64,000 nucleotides of DNA from Pseudomonas putida (GTDB lineage: Bacteria; Pseudomonadota; Gammaproteobacteria; Pseudomonadales; Pseudomonadaceae). Under the pieces are notes generated by a model. The model saw only the letters and a list, made by a program, of their open reading frames with translations, was not told where the DNA came from and made no database searches. Shown piece after piece: positions 28,915-38,672 of this stretch (position 1 is the stretch's first letter; each line of letters opens with the position of its first letter). Position numbers and translations under genes: made by a program. Location of the stretch: assembly GCF_001941965.1 (NCBI RefSeq), contig NZ_MKZO01000001.1, positions 115,583 to 179,582 on the forward strand, in the 5' to 3' direction.

Positions 28915-30648
28915 ATGAATAGATCTTCCGCGTTGCTGCTCGCTCTCGCCCTGCTTCAGGGCTGCCAGGTCATGCCGGGTTCCGGGGAGGCCTCGGCGCC
29001 TGCCGTCGGACAATCCGTCGCACCGGCGGCCAAGCCGGAGCCGACGGTCTACGGCTCGTTCACCCAGGACACCCTGTATAGCCTGCTGGTCGCGGAATTG
29101 GCCGGGCAGCGCAACCGCTTCGACATTGCCCTGGACAACTACATGATCCAGGCCGAGAAGACCCGGGACGCGGCGGTTTCCGAGCGGGCCTACCGCATCG
29201 CCGAGTACCTCGGTGCCGACCAGTCGACGCTGGAGGCCTCGCTGCTGTGGGCACAGAACGACCCGGAAAACATCGACGCCCAGCGCGCTGCGGCCATCCA
29301 GTTGGCCCGGGCCGGACGCTACGACGATTCCATGGTCTATATGGAGAAGGTTCTCCAGGGCCAGGGCGATACCCATTTCGACTTCCTCGCCCTGTCCGCT
29401 GCGGAAACCGACCAGGACACCCGCGACGGCCTGCTGAAAAGTTTCGACCGCCTGCTGCAGAAGTACCCCGACAACAGCCAGTTGGTGTTCGGCAAGGCCC
29501 TGCTCCTGCAACAGGACGGCAAGTCCGAAGAAGCCCTGGCCCTGCTCGAAGCCCACCCGCCGCAGCAGGACAGCGAAATCGCCCCGATCCTCCTGCGTGC
29601 ACGCCTGCTGCAAAGCCTCGACCGTGGCGACGAAGCCCTGCCGCTGCTGCGCAAGAGCATCGCCCGTAACCCGGACGACAAGCGCCTGCGCCTGACCTAC
29701 GCGCGCATGCTGGTGGAGCAGGACCGCATCGACGACGCCAAGATCGAGTTCGCCAGCCTGCTCCAGCAATACCCGGACGATGACGAACTGCGCTATTCCC
29801 TGGCCCTGGTCAGCCTCGAAGCCAAGGCCTACGACGAAGCCGCCGGCTACCTGCAGGACCTGATCGACCGCGACAGCCACGTCGACGCTGCGCACCTCAA
29901 CCTCGGGCGCATCCGCGAAGAGCGCAACGACCCCGAAGGCGCCCTCTCCGAGTACGCCCAGGTCGGCGCCGGCAACGACTACCTGGCCGCGCAATTGCGC
30001 CAGGCCGATATCCTCATTGCCAATGGCCGTACCGACGAAGCCGTGCGCCGTCTCGACCAGGCCCGCGACAGCCAGCCTGACTACGCCATCCAGCTGTACC
30101 TGATCGAAGCCGAGACCCTCGGCAACAACGGCAAGGAAGAACAGGCCCAGCGCGTCCTCGACAACGCCATCAAGCAGTACCCGGACGACCTCAACCTGCT
30201 CTACACCCGGGCCATGCTGGCCGAGAAGCGCAACAACCTGGTGCAGATGGAAACCGACCTGCGTGCCATCATTACCCGCGAGCCGGAAAACGCCATGGCC
30301 CTCAACGCCCTGGGCTACACCCTTGCCGACCGCACCACGCGCTATGCCGAAGCCAAGCAACTGATCGAAAAAGCCCACCAACTGACCCCGGACGACCCTG
30401 CCGTGCTCGACAGCCTTGGCTGGGTCAACTACCGCCTGGGCAACCTGGACGAGGCCGAACGCCTGCTGCGCCAGGCCCTGGCGCGCTTCCCCGACCATGA
30501 AGTTGCCGCCCACCTGGGCGAAGTGCTGTGGGCCAACGGCAAGCAGCGCGAAGCCCGCCAGGTCTGGGCCAAGGCCTTCGAAGGCCAGCCCGACAGCCCC
30601 ATCCTGCGCAAGACCGTCCTGCGCCTGACCGGATCCGAGACCCTTTAA
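28915..30648 (+). CDS. Tetratricopeptide-repeat lipoprotein
   Basis: A 577-residue protein with a lipoprotein signal ([18 protein letters not shown], Cys at 17). It carries a long series of TPR-like helical repeats, clearest as [23 protein letters not shown] units and [20 protein letters not shown] near the C-terminus. It resembles the conserved PA4667-type TPR protein that always precedes lolB in Pseudomonas, presumably a scaffold at the inner face of the outer membrane. It is 4 bases from lolB, so co-transcribed. Confidence 0.86.
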   Translation: MNRSSALLLALALLQGCQVMPGSGEASAPAVGQSVAPAAKPEPTVYGSFTQDTLYSLLVAELAGQRNRFDIALDNYMIQAEKTRDAAVSERAYRIAEYLGADQSTLEASLLWAQNDPENIDAQRAAAIQLARAGRYDDSMVYMEKVLQGQGDTHFDFLALSAAETDQDTRDGLLKSFDRLLQKYPDNSQLVFGKALLLQQDGKSEEALALLEAHPPQQDSEIAPILLRARLLQSLDRGDEALPLLRKSIARNPDDKRLRLTYARMLVEQDRIDDAKIEFASLLQQYPDDDELRYSLALVSLEAKAYDEAAGYLQDLIDRDSHVDAAHLNLGRIREERNDPEGALSEYAQVGAGNDYLAAQLRQADILIANGRTDEAVRRLDQARDSQPDYAIQLYLIEAETLGNNGKEEQAQRVLDNAIKQYPDDLNLLYTRAMLAEKRNNLVQMETDLRAIITREPENAMALNALGYTLADRTTRYAEAKQLIEKAHQLTPDDPAVLDSLGWVNYRLGNLDEAERLLRQALARFPDHEVAAHLGEVLWANGKQREARQVWAKAFEGQPDSPILRKTVLRLTGSETL

Positions 30649-30652
30649 GCCT

Positions 30653-31270
30653 ATGTTCCTGCGCCACGTCATCACCTTCAGCCTGATCGCCCTGCTCGCC
30701 GGTTGTGCCGGCTTCGGCCCCAAAGAAGCCGTCCAGGGCCAGGGCAGCCCGCAACTGTGGAAAGAACACAAGGCTCAGTTGAGTACCCTCGACGGCTGGC
30801 AGATCAACGGCAAGGTCGGTATCCGTGCACCGAAGGACTCCGGCAGCGGCACGCTGTTCTGGCTGCAACGCCAGGATTACTACGACATTCGCCTGTCCGG
30901 CCCGCTGGGTCGTGGCGCTGCACGCCTGACCGGGCGCCCGGGCCAGGTCACGCTGGAAGTCGCCAACCAGGGCCGCTTCGAAGCGCCGACCCCGGAAACC
31001 CTGCTGGCCGAGCAACTGGGCTGGGAATTGCCGGTATCGCACCTGGTCTGGTGGGTCCGCGGCCTGCCCGCCCCGGACAGCAAGAGCAAGCTGACCCTCG
31101 ACGGCGACAGCCGCCTGGCCAGCCTGGAGCAGGACGGCTGGCAGGTGGAATACACCAGCTACACCGAGCAGAACGGCTACTGGCTGCCCGAGCGAATCAA
31201 GATGCACGGCCAGAACCTGGACGTGACCGTGGTCCTCAAGGAATGGCAACCGCGCCAGCTGGGGCATTGA
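30653..31270 (+). CDS. lolB: Outer-membrane lipoprotein receptor LolB
   Basis: A 205-residue lipoprotein, itself anchored by Cys in [10 protein letters not shown], which receives lipoproteins from LolA and inserts them into the outer membrane. The core [18 protein letters not shown] and the later [14 protein letters not shown] strands are diagnostic, and the family location before ispE supports it. It is placed directly after the TPR gene and one base before ispE, so the three form one operon. Confidence 0.95.
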   Translation: MFLRHVITFSLIALLAGCAGFGPKEAVQGQGSPQLWKEHKAQLSTLDGWQINGKVGIRAPKDSGSGTLFWLQRQDYYDIRLSGPLGRGAARLTGRPGQVTLEVANQGRFEAPTPETLLAEQLGWELPVSHLVWWVRGLPAPDSKSKLTLDGDSRLASLEQDGWQVEYTSYTEQNGYWLPERIKMHGQNLDVTVVLKEWQPRQLGH

Positions 31271-31271
31271 G

Positions 31272-32117
31272 ATGAGCGAGCGCCTGACCCTGCCGGCCCC
31301 GGCCAAGCTCAACCTGATGCTGCATATCCTCGGCCGCCGCGCCGATGGCTATCACGAGCTGCAGACCCTGTTTCAATTCCTCGATCATGGCGACGAACTG
31401 AGCTTCGCCCTGCGTGAAGACGGTGAAATCCGCCTGAACACCGAGATCGCCGACGTACCCCACGACAGCAACCTGATCGTCCGCGCCGCGCGCAAGCTGC
31501 AACAGCTGACCGGCACCCAACTGGGCGCCGACATCTGGCTGAACAAGGTACTGCCCATGGGCGGTGGCATCGGCGGCGGCAGCTCGGATGCCGCAACCAC
31601 CCTGCTCGCCCTCGACCACCTGTGGAAAACCGCCTGCAGCGAAGACCAGCTCGCCGAACTGGGCCTGGGCCTGGGCGCCGACGTGCCGGTGTTCGTCCGT
31701 GGCCACGCGGCGTTCGCCGAGGGCGTGGGCGAGAAGCTCACCCCGGTCGACCCGCACGAGCCCTGGTACGTCGTGCTGGTCCCGCAAGTGACTGTAAGTA
31801 CGGCGGAAATTTTTTCGCATCCTTTGTTGACACGTAATTCAAAGCCCATTAAAGTGCGCCCCGTTCCCGAGGGAAACAGTCGAAATGACTGTCAAGCGGT
31901 AGTTGAGCAAAGTTACCCAGAAGTACGTAACGCCTTGAATTTGTTAAACAAATTCACTGAAGCAAGACTCACCGGAACTGGAAGTTGTGTGTTTGGGGCC
32001 TTCCCAGACAAAGCTGAAGCTGATAGAGTTTTGGCCCTTCTTGCAGAGACCCAGACAGGGTTCGTGGCCAAGGGAAGCAACGTTTCGATGTTGCATCGCA
32101 AGCTACGAAATCTGTAG
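31272..32117 (+). CDS. ispE: 4-diphosphocytidyl-2-C-methyl-D-erythritol kinase
   Basis: A 281-residue GHMP kinase of the MEP isoprenoid pathway. [20 protein letters not shown] opens the protein and the ATP-binding loop is [17 protein letters not shown]. The frame is intact, but from about codon 174 (base 31795) the DNA abruptly becomes AT-richer with rare codons. That portion contains a near-consensus promoter aimed at the tRNA and prs. It is last in the TPR-lolB-ispE operon. Confidence 0.95.
   Translation: MSERLTLPAPAKLNLMLHILGRRADGYHELQTLFQFLDHGDELSFALREDGEIRLNTEIADVPHDSNLIVRAARKLQQLTGTQLGADIWLNKVLPMGGGIGGGSSDAATTLLALDHLWKTACSEDQLAELGLGLGADVPVFVRGHAAFAEGVGEKLTPVDPHEPWYVVLVPQVTVSTAEIFSHPLLTRNSKPIKVRPVPEGNSRNDCQAVVEQSYPEVRNALNLLNKFTEARLTGTGSCVFGAFPDKAEADRVLALLAETQTGFVAKGSNVSMLHRKLRNL
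31827..31855 (+). promoter_or_regulatory. Predicted sigma-70 promoter inside ispE
   Basis: TTGACA (31827-31832), a 17-base spacer and TAAAGT (31850-31855) lie within the coding sequence of ispE. The only genes downstream before a terminator are tRNA-Gln and prs, so this would allow them to be made independently of the upstream operon. Start points closer to the tRNA are not excluded. Confidence 0.6.
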
Positions 32118-32151
32118 GAACCGAGTATCAGGTACTCGCAGCAGCAGATAC

Positions 32152-32226
32152 AGGGGCGTCGCCAAGCGGTAAGGCAGCAGGTTTTGATCCTGCCATGCGT
32201 TGGTTCGAATCCAGCCGCCCCTGCCA
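32152..32226 (+). tRNA. tRNA-Gln (anticodon TTG)
   Basis: A 75-base cloverleaf: the acceptor arm AGGGGCG pairs with CGCCCCT, followed by an encoded GCCA end. The anticodon stem GCAGG/CCTGC encloses loop TTTTGAT with anticodon TTG at 32184-32186. The T-arm contains GGTTCGAATCC. It lies between ispE and prs, the normal place in Pseudomonas. Confidence 0.97.
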
Positions 32227-32274
32227 TTTTCCTTATACTCATCCAGGTATACCCTCAGCCTTCAGGTACTGCGC

Positions 32275-33216
32275 GTGTCCAAGATGATGGTCTTTACGGG
32301 GAACGCCAACCCCGATCTGGCTCGGCGTGTCGTACGTCAGCTGCATATCCCACTGGGTGATGTTTCTGTCGGCAAGTTCTCCGACGGCGAAATCAGCACT
32401 GAGATTAATGAAAACGTCCGCGGTAAGGACGTCTTTATCATTCAGCCGACTTGCGCGCCAACCAACGATAACCTGATGGAACTGGTAGTGATGGCCGACG
32501 CCTTCCGCCGCTCCTCAGCGTCCCGAATCACCGCTGTGATTCCTTACTTCGGATATGCCCGCCAGGATCGCCGTCCGCGTTCGGCGCGTGTTGCCATCAG
32601 CGCCAAAGTCGTCGCTGACATGCTCACCGTCGTCGGTATCGACCGTGTTCTCACCGTCGATCTGCACGCAGACCAGATTCAAGGCTTCTTCGATATTCCG
32701 GTAGATAACATCTACGGCTCCCCTGTATTGGTGGATGACATCGAAGACCAGCGTTTCGAGAATCTCATGATCGTTTCCCCGGACATCGGTGGTGTCGTGC
32801 GTGCACGTGCCGTCGCCAAGTCCCTGGGTGTCGACCTCGGGATCATCGACAAACGCCGCGAAAAGGCCAACCACTCGGAAGTAATGCACATCATCGGTGA
32901 CGTCGAAGGACGTACGTGCATTCTGGTCGACGACATGGTCGATACCGCCGGCACCCTGTGCCACGCGGCCAAGGCCCTGAAAGAACACGGCGCTGCCAAG
33001 GTTTACGCCTACTGCACGCACCCTGTACTCTCCGGTCGCGCGATCGAGAACATCGAGAATTCCGTGCTCGACGAGCTGGTGGTGACCAACACCATCCCGC
33101 TGTCTGCCGCAGCACAAGCCTGTGACCGTATCCGTCAACTGGATATCGCACCGGTCGTCGCCGAAGCGGTTCGCCGCATCAGCAACGAAGAATCGATCAG
33201 CGCGATGTTCCGCTAA
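32275..33216 (+). CDS. prs: Ribose-phosphate pyrophosphokinase (PRPP synthetase)
   Basis: A 313-residue enzyme making PRPP from ribose-5-phosphate and ATP, which supplies hpt, upp and nucleotide, His and Trp synthesis. Start at GTG ([20 protein letters not shown]) matches the family; the longer frame runs back into the tRNA. The PRPP-binding motif is [14 protein letters not shown], and the ATP region is [15 protein letters not shown] with the preceding RQDRRPR. Terminated by a strong hairpin at 33252. Confidence 0.97.
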   Translation: MSKMMVFTGNANPDLARRVVRQLHIPLGDVSVGKFSDGEISTEINENVRGKDVFIIQPTCAPTNDNLMELVVMADAFRRSSASRITAVIPYFGYARQDRRPRSARVAISAKVVADMLTVVGIDRVLTVDLHADQIQGFFDIPVDNIYGSPVLVDDIEDQRFENLMIVSPDIGGVVRARAVAKSLGVDLGIIDKRREKANHSEVMHIIGDVEGRTCILVDDMVDTAGTLCHAAKALKEHGAAKVYAYCTHPVLSGRAIENIENSVLDELVVTNTIPLSAAAQACDRIRQLDIAPVVAEAVRRISNEESISAMFR

Positions 33217-33251
33217 GGCATCTGCCTGGCGAACATCCGTTGACGTAAAGC

Positions 33252-33290
33252 GCCCCGCCCCAACACCCGTTGTTGGGGCGGGGCTTTTTT
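33252..33290 (+). terminator. Terminator of prs
   Basis: GCCCCGCCCCAACA and TGTTGGGGCGGGGC form a 14-bp stem with a five-base loop, followed by six Ts. It sits between prs and rplY. Confidence 0.94.
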
Positions 33291-33356
33291 GCCCTCTCCG
33301 CTTTGGTGCTGGTCGCAAGCACCACCCGGAGCCGAGGCTAATTTTGGAGATACAAA

Positions 33357-33953
33357 ATGACTGATTTCATCCTGAACGCCCAAGCGCGTACTGACCTGGG
33401 GAAAGGTGCGAGCCGCCGCCTGCGTCACGCCGCCAGCATCCCAGCCGTTGTCTACGGTGGTAACAAGGACGCCGAGTCCGTAACCATCCTGGCCAAGGAA
33501 ATCGCCAAGCTGTTCGAAAACGAAGCTGCCTTCAGCCACGTTATCGAACTGAACGTCGATGGCAAAAAGCAGAACGTCATTGTCAAGGCAATGCAACGTC
33601 ACCCAGCCAAGCAGTTCATCATGCACGCCGACTTCGTTCGCGTCGTTGCTGGCCAGAAACTGACCGCCAAGGTTCCGGTTCACTTCATCAACGAAGAAGC
33701 TCCGGTCAAGAAAGGCGGCGAGATCTCCCACGTAGAAAACGAGATCGAAGTTTCCTGCGAAGCCAAGGACCTGCCTGAGTTCATCAACGTTGACCTGGCC
33801 AACGCTGAAATCGGCACCATCATCCACCTGTCGGACCTGAAAGCTCCGAAAGGCGTAGAGTTCGTCGCTCTGGCCCACGGTGATGACAAAGCTGTTGCCA
33901 ACGTTCACGCCCCGCGCGTTGCTCCGGAAGCTGAAGAAGGCGCTGCCGAGTAA
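33357..33953 (+). CDS. rplY: 50S ribosomal protein L25 (long, Ctc type)
   Basis: A 198-residue protein: the N-terminal L25 domain ([22 protein letters not shown]) binds 5S rRNA, and the C-terminal TL5/Ctc extension (about residues 95-185) is the beta domain found in the long form. It ends with an acidic tail, [10 protein letters not shown] clear GGAG lies 8 bases before the ATG. Codon use is strongly biased, as in other ribosomal protein genes. It precedes pth with a short gap. Confidence 0.96.
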   Translation: MTDFILNAQARTDLGKGASRRLRHAASIPAVVYGGNKDAESVTILAKEIAKLFENEAAFSHVIELNVDGKKQNVIVKAMQRHPAKQFIMHADFVRVVAGQKLTAKVPVHFINEEAPVKKGGEISHVENEIEVSCEAKDLPEFINVDLANAEIGTIIHLSDLKAPKGVEFVALAHGDDKAVANVHAPRVAPEAEEGAAE

Positions 33954-34029
33954 TCCACTCGGTTCGCCGGTGTTGCCCGGGTTGCGGCGCTGACGCCGCA
34001 ACCCCCAACTCCAAGGAAGAGCCCCTGAC

Positions 34030-34614
34030 GTGACCGCCATCCAGTTGATCGTCGGCCTGGGAAACCCGGGCCCCGAATACGAACAGACCCGGCATAACGC
34101 AGGGGCTCTTTTCGTTGAACGCATCGCCAGCACCCAGCGTGTCAACCTGACCGCTGACCGCAAGTATTTCGGCCTGACGGCAAAATTCAGCCATCAGGGC
34201 CACGACGTTCGTCTGTTGATCCCCACCACCTACATGAACCGCAGCGGCCAGTCCGTTGCTGCTCTGGCCAATTTCTTCCGCATCGAGCCAGATGCCATCC
34301 TGGTGGCCCACGACGAACTCGACCTGCCCCCCGGCGTCGCCAAGCTCAAGAAGGGCGGCGGCCATGGCGGGCACAACGGCCTGCGCGACATCATCGCGCA
34401 GCTCGGCAACAAGAACGACTTTCACCGTCTGCGGCTTGGCATCGGCCACCCGGGTGATGCCAAGCTGGTGTCCAACTTCGTCCTCGGCAAGGCGCCCCGC
34501 GCCGAACAGGACAAGCTCGACGCCAGTATCGACTTTGCCCTCGGCGTGCTGCCGGACATCCTCGCCGGCGAATGGGCGCGTGCGATGAGAGAGCTGCACA
34601 GCCAGAAGGCCTGA
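34030..34614 (+). CDS. pth: Peptidyl-tRNA hydrolase
   Basis: A 194-residue enzyme that releases peptides from peptidyl-tRNA dropped by stalled ribosomes. It starts with GTG ([17 protein letters not shown]); the catalytic His is in TRHNAG, and the conserved Asp is in [12 protein letters not shown], followed by [13 protein letters not shown]. Length is normal. It is followed after 21 bases by ychF, the usual pair. Confidence 0.96.
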   Translation: MTAIQLIVGLGNPGPEYEQTRHNAGALFVERIASTQRVNLTADRKYFGLTAKFSHQGHDVRLLIPTTYMNRSGQSVAALANFFRIEPDAILVAHDELDLPPGVAKLKKGGGHGGHNGLRDIIAQLGNKNDFHRLRLGIGHPGDAKLVSNFVLGKAPRAEQDKLDASIDFALGVLPDILAGEWARAMRELHSQKA

Positions 34615-34635
34615 CTTCACGAAGAGGGATTCACC

Positions 34636-35736
34636 ATGGGATTCAATTGCGGCATCGTCGGCCTGCCCAACGTCGGCAAGTCCACCCTGTTCAACGCCTT
34701 GACCAAATCCGGTATCGCGGCGGAGAACTTCCCCTTCTGCACCATCGAGCCGAACAGCGGCATCGTGCCGATGCCGGACGCCCGCCTGGACGCCCTGGCG
34801 GCCATCGTCAAGCCGCAGCGCATCCTGCCGACTACCATGGAATTCGTCGACATCGCCGGCCTGGTGGCGGGCGCGTCCAAGGGTGAAGGCCTGGGCAACA
34901 AGTTCCTCGCCAACATCCGCGAGACCGACGCCATCGCCCACGTGGTGCGCTGCTTCGAAGACGAGAACGTGATCCACGTCTCCAACAGCGTCGACCCCAA
35001 GCGTGACATCGAGATCATCGACCTGGAACTGATCTTCGCCGACCTCGACAGCTGCGAGAAGCAACTGCAGAAGGTCGCGCGCAACGCCAAGGGCGGCGAC
35101 AAGGAAGCCCTGGCGCAGAAAGCCATCCTCGAAAAACTCATCCCGCACTTCACCGAAGGCAAGCCGGCGCGCAGCCTGATGAAGAACATGGGTGACGACG
35201 AGAAGGCGGTGATCCGCGGCTTCCACCTGCTGACCAGCAAGCCGGTGATGTACATCGCCAACGTCGCCGAAGACGGCTTCGACAACAACCCGCACCTGGA
35301 CGTGGTGCGTGCCATTGCTGAAGAAGAAGGCGCGGTCGTGGTGCCGGTGTGCAACAAGATCGAAGCGGAAATCGCCGAGCTCGACGAAGGTGAAGAGAAG
35401 GACATGTTCCTCGAGGCCCTGGGCCTGGAAGAGCCTGGCCTGAACCGCGTGATCCGTGCCGGCTACGCCCTGCTCAACCTGCAGACCTACTTCACTGCCG
35501 GCGTGCAGGAAGTCCGGGCCTGGACCGTCCGCGTCGGCGCCACCGCGCCACAGGCGGCCGGCGTGATCCACACCGACTTCGAAAAAGGCTTCATCCGCGC
35601 CGAAGTGGTCGCCTATGACGACTTCATCCAGTACAAGGGTGAAGGCGGTGCCAAGGAAGCCGGCAAATGGCGTCTGGAAGGCAAGGACTACATCGTCAAG
35701 GACGGTGACGTGATGCACTTCCGTTTCAACGTCTAA
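34636..35736 (+). CDS. ychF: Redox-regulated ATPase YchF
   Basis: A 366-residue Obg-family P-loop NTPase that prefers ATP to GTP and associates with ribosomes. The P-loop is [14 protein letters not shown], with a [17 protein letters not shown] switch region, and the altered G4 motif NVAED in place of NKxD explains the ATP preference. It ends in a TGS-like domain ([20 protein letters not shown]). It is the last core gene before the integrase; its terminator at 35775 is intact. Confidence 0.96.
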   Translation: MGFNCGIVGLPNVGKSTLFNALTKSGIAAENFPFCTIEPNSGIVPMPDARLDALAAIVKPQRILPTTMEFVDIAGLVAGASKGEGLGNKFLANIRETDAIAHVVRCFEDENVIHVSNSVDPKRDIEIIDLELIFADLDSCEKQLQKVARNAKGGDKEALAQKAILEKLIPHFTEGKPARSLMKNMGDDEKAVIRGFHLLTSKPVMYIANVAEDGFDNNPHLDVVRAIAEEEGAVVVPVCNKIEAEIAELDEGEEKDMFLEALGLEEPGLNRVIRAGYALLNLQTYFTAGVQEVRAWTVRVGATAPQAAGVIHTDFEKGFIRAEVVAYDDFIQYKGEGGAKEAGKWRLEGKDYIVKDGDVMHFRFNV

Positions 35737-35774
35737 ACAGCAACTTGTATTTCACCGGACCTTACCGGACACAG

Positions 35775-35813
35775 AACCCCTTGAGGAATGAAGCCTCAAG
35801 GGGTTTTTCTTTT
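35775..35813 (+). terminator. Terminator of ychF, at the core/element border
   Basis: AACCCCTTGAGG and CCTCAAGGGGTT form a 12-bp stem with a seven-base loop, followed by a T-rich tail. The left attachment site of the island should lie close to or within this segment, but no second copy is in the window to define it. Confidence 0.9.
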
Positions 35814-35852
35814 CCGAAAAGGTCCGACAAGAATCTATACGATCCACATATT

Positions 35853-35905
35853 TACCGGGTACGCTACCGGGTATCGAAAAATTCACCCACCCATATAACC
35901 GGGTA
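35853..35905. repeat. Triple ACCGGGTA motif before the integrase
   Basis: TACCGGGTA occurs at 35853-35861 and 35865-35873 (12-base period), and AACCGGGTA at 35897-35905, in the 60 bases before the integrase start. Repeated short motifs at this place suit integrase arm-type binding sites or an operator controlling the integrase gene. Confidence 0.5.
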
Positions 35906-35923
35906 TAACAGGATTGAGCAGCC

Positions 35924-37168
35924 ATGCCGCTTACCGATACCGAGTGCCGTACCGCCAAGCCCAAGGAAAAGCCCTACAAGCTCACAGATGGCAATGGCCT
36001 TTACCTTGAGGTGAAGCCTAACGGGGTTAAGGCATGGCGCTATCGGTTCGAGCTGAACGACGGAACCGGCAGGAAGGAAAGCGTGTTCGCGATTGGGGGC
36101 TATGTAATCGCGCCCAAAGGGGAATCACCCGAGCACGCCGAAGAGCGCCGCAAAGGGCGCCGCTTCACTCTTGCGGAGGCACGCGATGAGCGCGTGAAAG
36201 CCCGCGCCCTAGTCATACAGGGCATCAATCCCGCGCACCACCGGCAACAGGAGCGGGTGAAGCGCGACCACGAGAAGGCCATTACGTTTGAAGCCGTCGC
36301 CAAAGAGTGGCTTTCACTGAAGGACTGGGAGGAGATCACCAAGTCCAGACGACTCAACATGCTTGAACGCGTCGTTTTTCCCAAAATAGGCGATCTGCCG
36401 ATTAAGGCCATCACCCCCGTGCACATTCTGGAAGTGCTCAGAGCAGCTACTCAAGACAATGGCCCATCTGTTGCCCAGGAAGCCAAGCGGAGCATGTCCG
36501 GAGTTTTCGAGCTGGCAATTTCCACGCTGCGAGCCAGCACCGACCCGGTACACCCCGTTCGAAAAGCCCTGCCAGCTAACAAGACTCAGCACAAACGCCC
36601 TCTCTCCACCGAAGAAATTGGCCAACTGTTACGCGATGTCGAATCTCACGGCGGGCGCCATGAGACCCTCTGCGCTTTCCAGCTCATGTGGCTGACTCTT
36701 TGCCGCCCCAATGAAGCTGTAGAGGCTCAATGGGCAGAGTTTGACCTGGAGAAGGCGCTTTGGCGCATTCCCGCCGAACGGATGAAAAAGCGCAAAGATC
36801 ACACAGTGCCACTGCCGCGACAGGCAGTCGAAATACTGCGAGGCCTGCATTCCATAACAGGAAAATACACCCACGTATTTCCTCACCGCGACGTACGCAC
36901 CCGCCCAATGGTTGCGGCCTCATTCCGCCAGATGCTCAACACACTAGGCTGGGGAGGTAAATACAGCCCGCATGCCACGAGGACAACGGGCAGCACCAGA
37001 CTCAATGAGATGGGCTATTCAGCAGACTGGATCGAAAGACAGCTCGCCCATACCGAGCAAAACGCTGTCCGCCGCACCTACAACCATGCCGAGTATTTGA
37101 GTGATCGAGCCATGATGATGCAGAGATGGGCGGACATGCTGGACAGCTGGAAAAAGGAAAACCCTTAG
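35924..37168 (+). CDS. int: Tyrosine site-specific integrase (P4-like, DUF4102)
   Basis: A 414-residue tyrosine recombinase. The N-terminal DUF4102 arm-binding domain (LTDTECRTAKPKEKPYKLTD) covers about 1-90, followed by a core-binding SAM-like domain and the catalytic domain. Catalytic residues are visible: Arg261 (CRPNEA), His350 and Arg353 (HATRTT), His376 (LAHTEQ) and nucleophile Tyr386. Length and order are intact, so it should be active. It starts the accessory region directly after the ychF terminator, not at a tRNA, and is likely the integrase of the whole island. Confidence 0.93.
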   Translation: MPLTDTECRTAKPKEKPYKLTDGNGLYLEVKPNGVKAWRYRFELNDGTGRKESVFAIGGYVIAPKGESPEHAEERRKGRRFTLAEARDERVKARALVIQGINPAHHRQQERVKRDHEKAITFEAVAKEWLSLKDWEEITKSRRLNMLERVVFPKIGDLPIKAITPVHILEVLRAATQDNGPSVAQEAKRSMSGVFELAISTLRASTDPVHPVRKALPANKTQHKRPLSTEEIGQLLRDVESHGGRHETLCAFQLMWLTLCRPNEAVEAQWAEFDLEKALWRIPAERMKKRKDHTVPLPRQAVEILRGLHSITGKYTHVFPHRDVRTRPMVAASFRQMLNTLGWGGKYSPHATRTTGSTRLNEMGYSADWIERQLAHTEQNAVRRTYNHAEYLSDRAMMMQRWADMLDSWKKENP

Positions 37169-37455
37169 ACTGACTTGAAAGACACGTCCGTGACCACTTT
37201 TACACCTTCGGGCTTTTTAACCATATCAGAATCATCAACATCGAGCCCCTCATTGCCTAAGGTAAAGGACACAACCCAAACAAACTGGCCGAACTCCGAC
37301 TCAGCTGTGAAGGTTACTGACCACTCCTCCGAGCCATCTTTATTTTTCAGGCCTGATTGCTTTTTCTGATCCCCCTGGGACAGTTTGCTGGCAGAAATTT
37401 GATGCGGAACGCGGTTTACCTCAAAAACGAGCTGACCTACTGGCTTAACTTGCAT
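37165..37455 (-). CDS. Hypothetical protein convergent with the integrase
   Basis: A 96-residue soluble protein (MQVKPVGQLVFEVNRVPHQISASKL...). It ends in WSVTFTAESEFGQFVWVVSFTLGNEG and a charged tail, suggesting a small beta-rich domain. The start at 37455 follows GGGAGG at a good distance. Its stop overlaps the integrase stop by a few bases on the other strand, so the two are strictly convergent. Codon use is less GC-rich than the core genes. Function unknown. Confidence 0.6.
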   Translation of the reverse strand: MQVKPVGQLVFEVNRVPHQISASKLSQGDQKKQSGLKNKDGSEEWSVTFTAESEFGQFVWVVSFTLGNEGLDVDDSDMVKKPEGVKVVTDVSFKSV

Positions 37456-37685
37456 ATTTCCTCCCATGTCGAAGCAGAGGACTATAAACGAGCCGCTTAA
37501 CAGGCACTACTGAGTTGAGCGCAGACGCCCGATGATGGCCGGGTGGAGCGAGCACATCCAGCAAGCAGCTGCCGGCAACCTTGCGATGTCGGCTATCAAG
37601 GAAAAGCGGGACAGAAAGGTCGTTTCGATACACTGATGGATGGTCTGCTGCCGACCAGAGCGCATAACCGCCCAGACATAAAATC
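37456..37685. other. 230-base gap left of the ISL3 element
   Basis: Short frames are present on both strands but none has a ribosome site or a domain-like sequence. I see no RNA gene. The segment is probably older element DNA cut by the insertion of the ISL3 element at 37686. Confidence 0.4.
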
Positions 37686-37710
37686 GGGTATCCGGATTAA
37701 GTGGTTGATG
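37686..37710 (+). repeat. Left terminal inverted repeat of the ISL3 element
   Basis: It begins GGGTATCCGGATTAAG and matches the complement of 43351-43375 at 21 of 25 positions. It lies 23 bases beyond the transposase stop codon. Confidence 0.88.
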
Positions 37711-37733
37711 GGCCTTCCAGCCCCATCCAACCC

Positions 37734-38571
37734 TTAGTCCTTCCAGAAGGTTGATAGATCGACACCGAAGTTCTTCTCAGGCTCGGGGAGTCCCATGTTG
37801 TAGGTCATGGTGGCTCTGCCCAGAAACGGGGATTCCTTGACTTGTGGCGCCTTCTTCTTGTGCTTGGTGGTATAGAGCATCCGGGCTCGCATTACCTCGA
37901 ACGAATAGCCCCGGCCATCACGGTTTTTGTCCTTGGCTAGGCGGTTTATCGACTACGTGAAAGCGTTGGTGATCGGGATGTCGGTCTCAAAGTAGGTCAG
38001 CATCTCTTCACGCCAGCCACTGACGGCGCTGACGAGATCCTTCCAAACCTCCTTCTGCCCCTGAGGGATGTTGTCAATCCAGGTGGCGAGAGCCTGTTCG
38101 GCACCACGCCGATTGGTACAGTCCCAGATATGGTAGAAGCGCTCCTTGTGCTCGTAAGCCGCCAAGAGCTGGGGGGAATGCTCCTGTCCAGGTCTCCATG
38201 ATGAGCCGTTCGCGGTCTGAAACGTCGTGAGCGCGCTTCAGCAGGATTTTCCGGTCACCTTTGAGGGTCCGGCGCTGATTGGGCTTCAACTCCTTCCTTA
38301 GGCCTTTGCGGATCTTCTCTAAGGCCTCGTTGGCCATGCGCACGACGTGGAACTTATCGACCACGATACGGGCCTGTGGCAGCACCGTCTGGAAGGCGCG
38401 GCGGTAGGGCTTCCACATGTCCATGCTGACGATCTCGACCTGGTGGCGGTTGGCCATGCTCATGAGGCGTCTTGTCACCCTCTCTTGCTGACGACCGGGT
38501 AGCAGGTCCAGCAGGGTGCGCTCTTCCGGATTGGTTAGGATGCAGCAGAGCCCTTGGCAGCAGTCGTGCAT
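37734..38571 (-). pseudogene. tnpA: ISL3-family transposase remnant
   Basis: The conserved ISL3 catalytic region (VEIVSMDMWKPYRRAF, then VVDKFHVVRMANEAL) is readable on the minus strand from 38571. It is broken three ways. The N-terminal third is missing and replaced by unrelated sequence near 38571. A one-base gain in a C-run near 38175-38182 shifts the frame after WTGAFP. A TAG near 37953 interrupts ITNAFT-SINRLAKDKN, where a Glu codon is expected. The C-terminus (GLPEPEKNFGVDLSTFWKD) is intact. The product cannot be active, so any movement would need help from another copy. Confidence 0.88.
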
Positions 38572-38672
38572 CAGGAACGTACAGCTGGCTCATGAAGGCG
38601 TGCCGCCTTATCAAGGCCCAGGACGCGCCTATTCCGGAAGTCAAGCATGCGATAGCGAAGACGCTAGGCGAT

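Noticed and set aside
28738..30771. 677-codon minus-strand frame opposite the TPR lipoprotein gene
   Set aside because: The sense strand encodes a lipoprotein with TPR pattern; the antisense frame arises from high GC codon bias.
33820..35718. 632-codon minus-strand frame opposite pth and ychF
   Set aside because: Both sense genes are well-known conserved genes; the antisense frame has no recognisable sequence.
37543..37737. 64-codon frame running into the ISL3 left end
   Set aside because: It crosses the inverted repeat, has no ribosome site and resembles nothing known.
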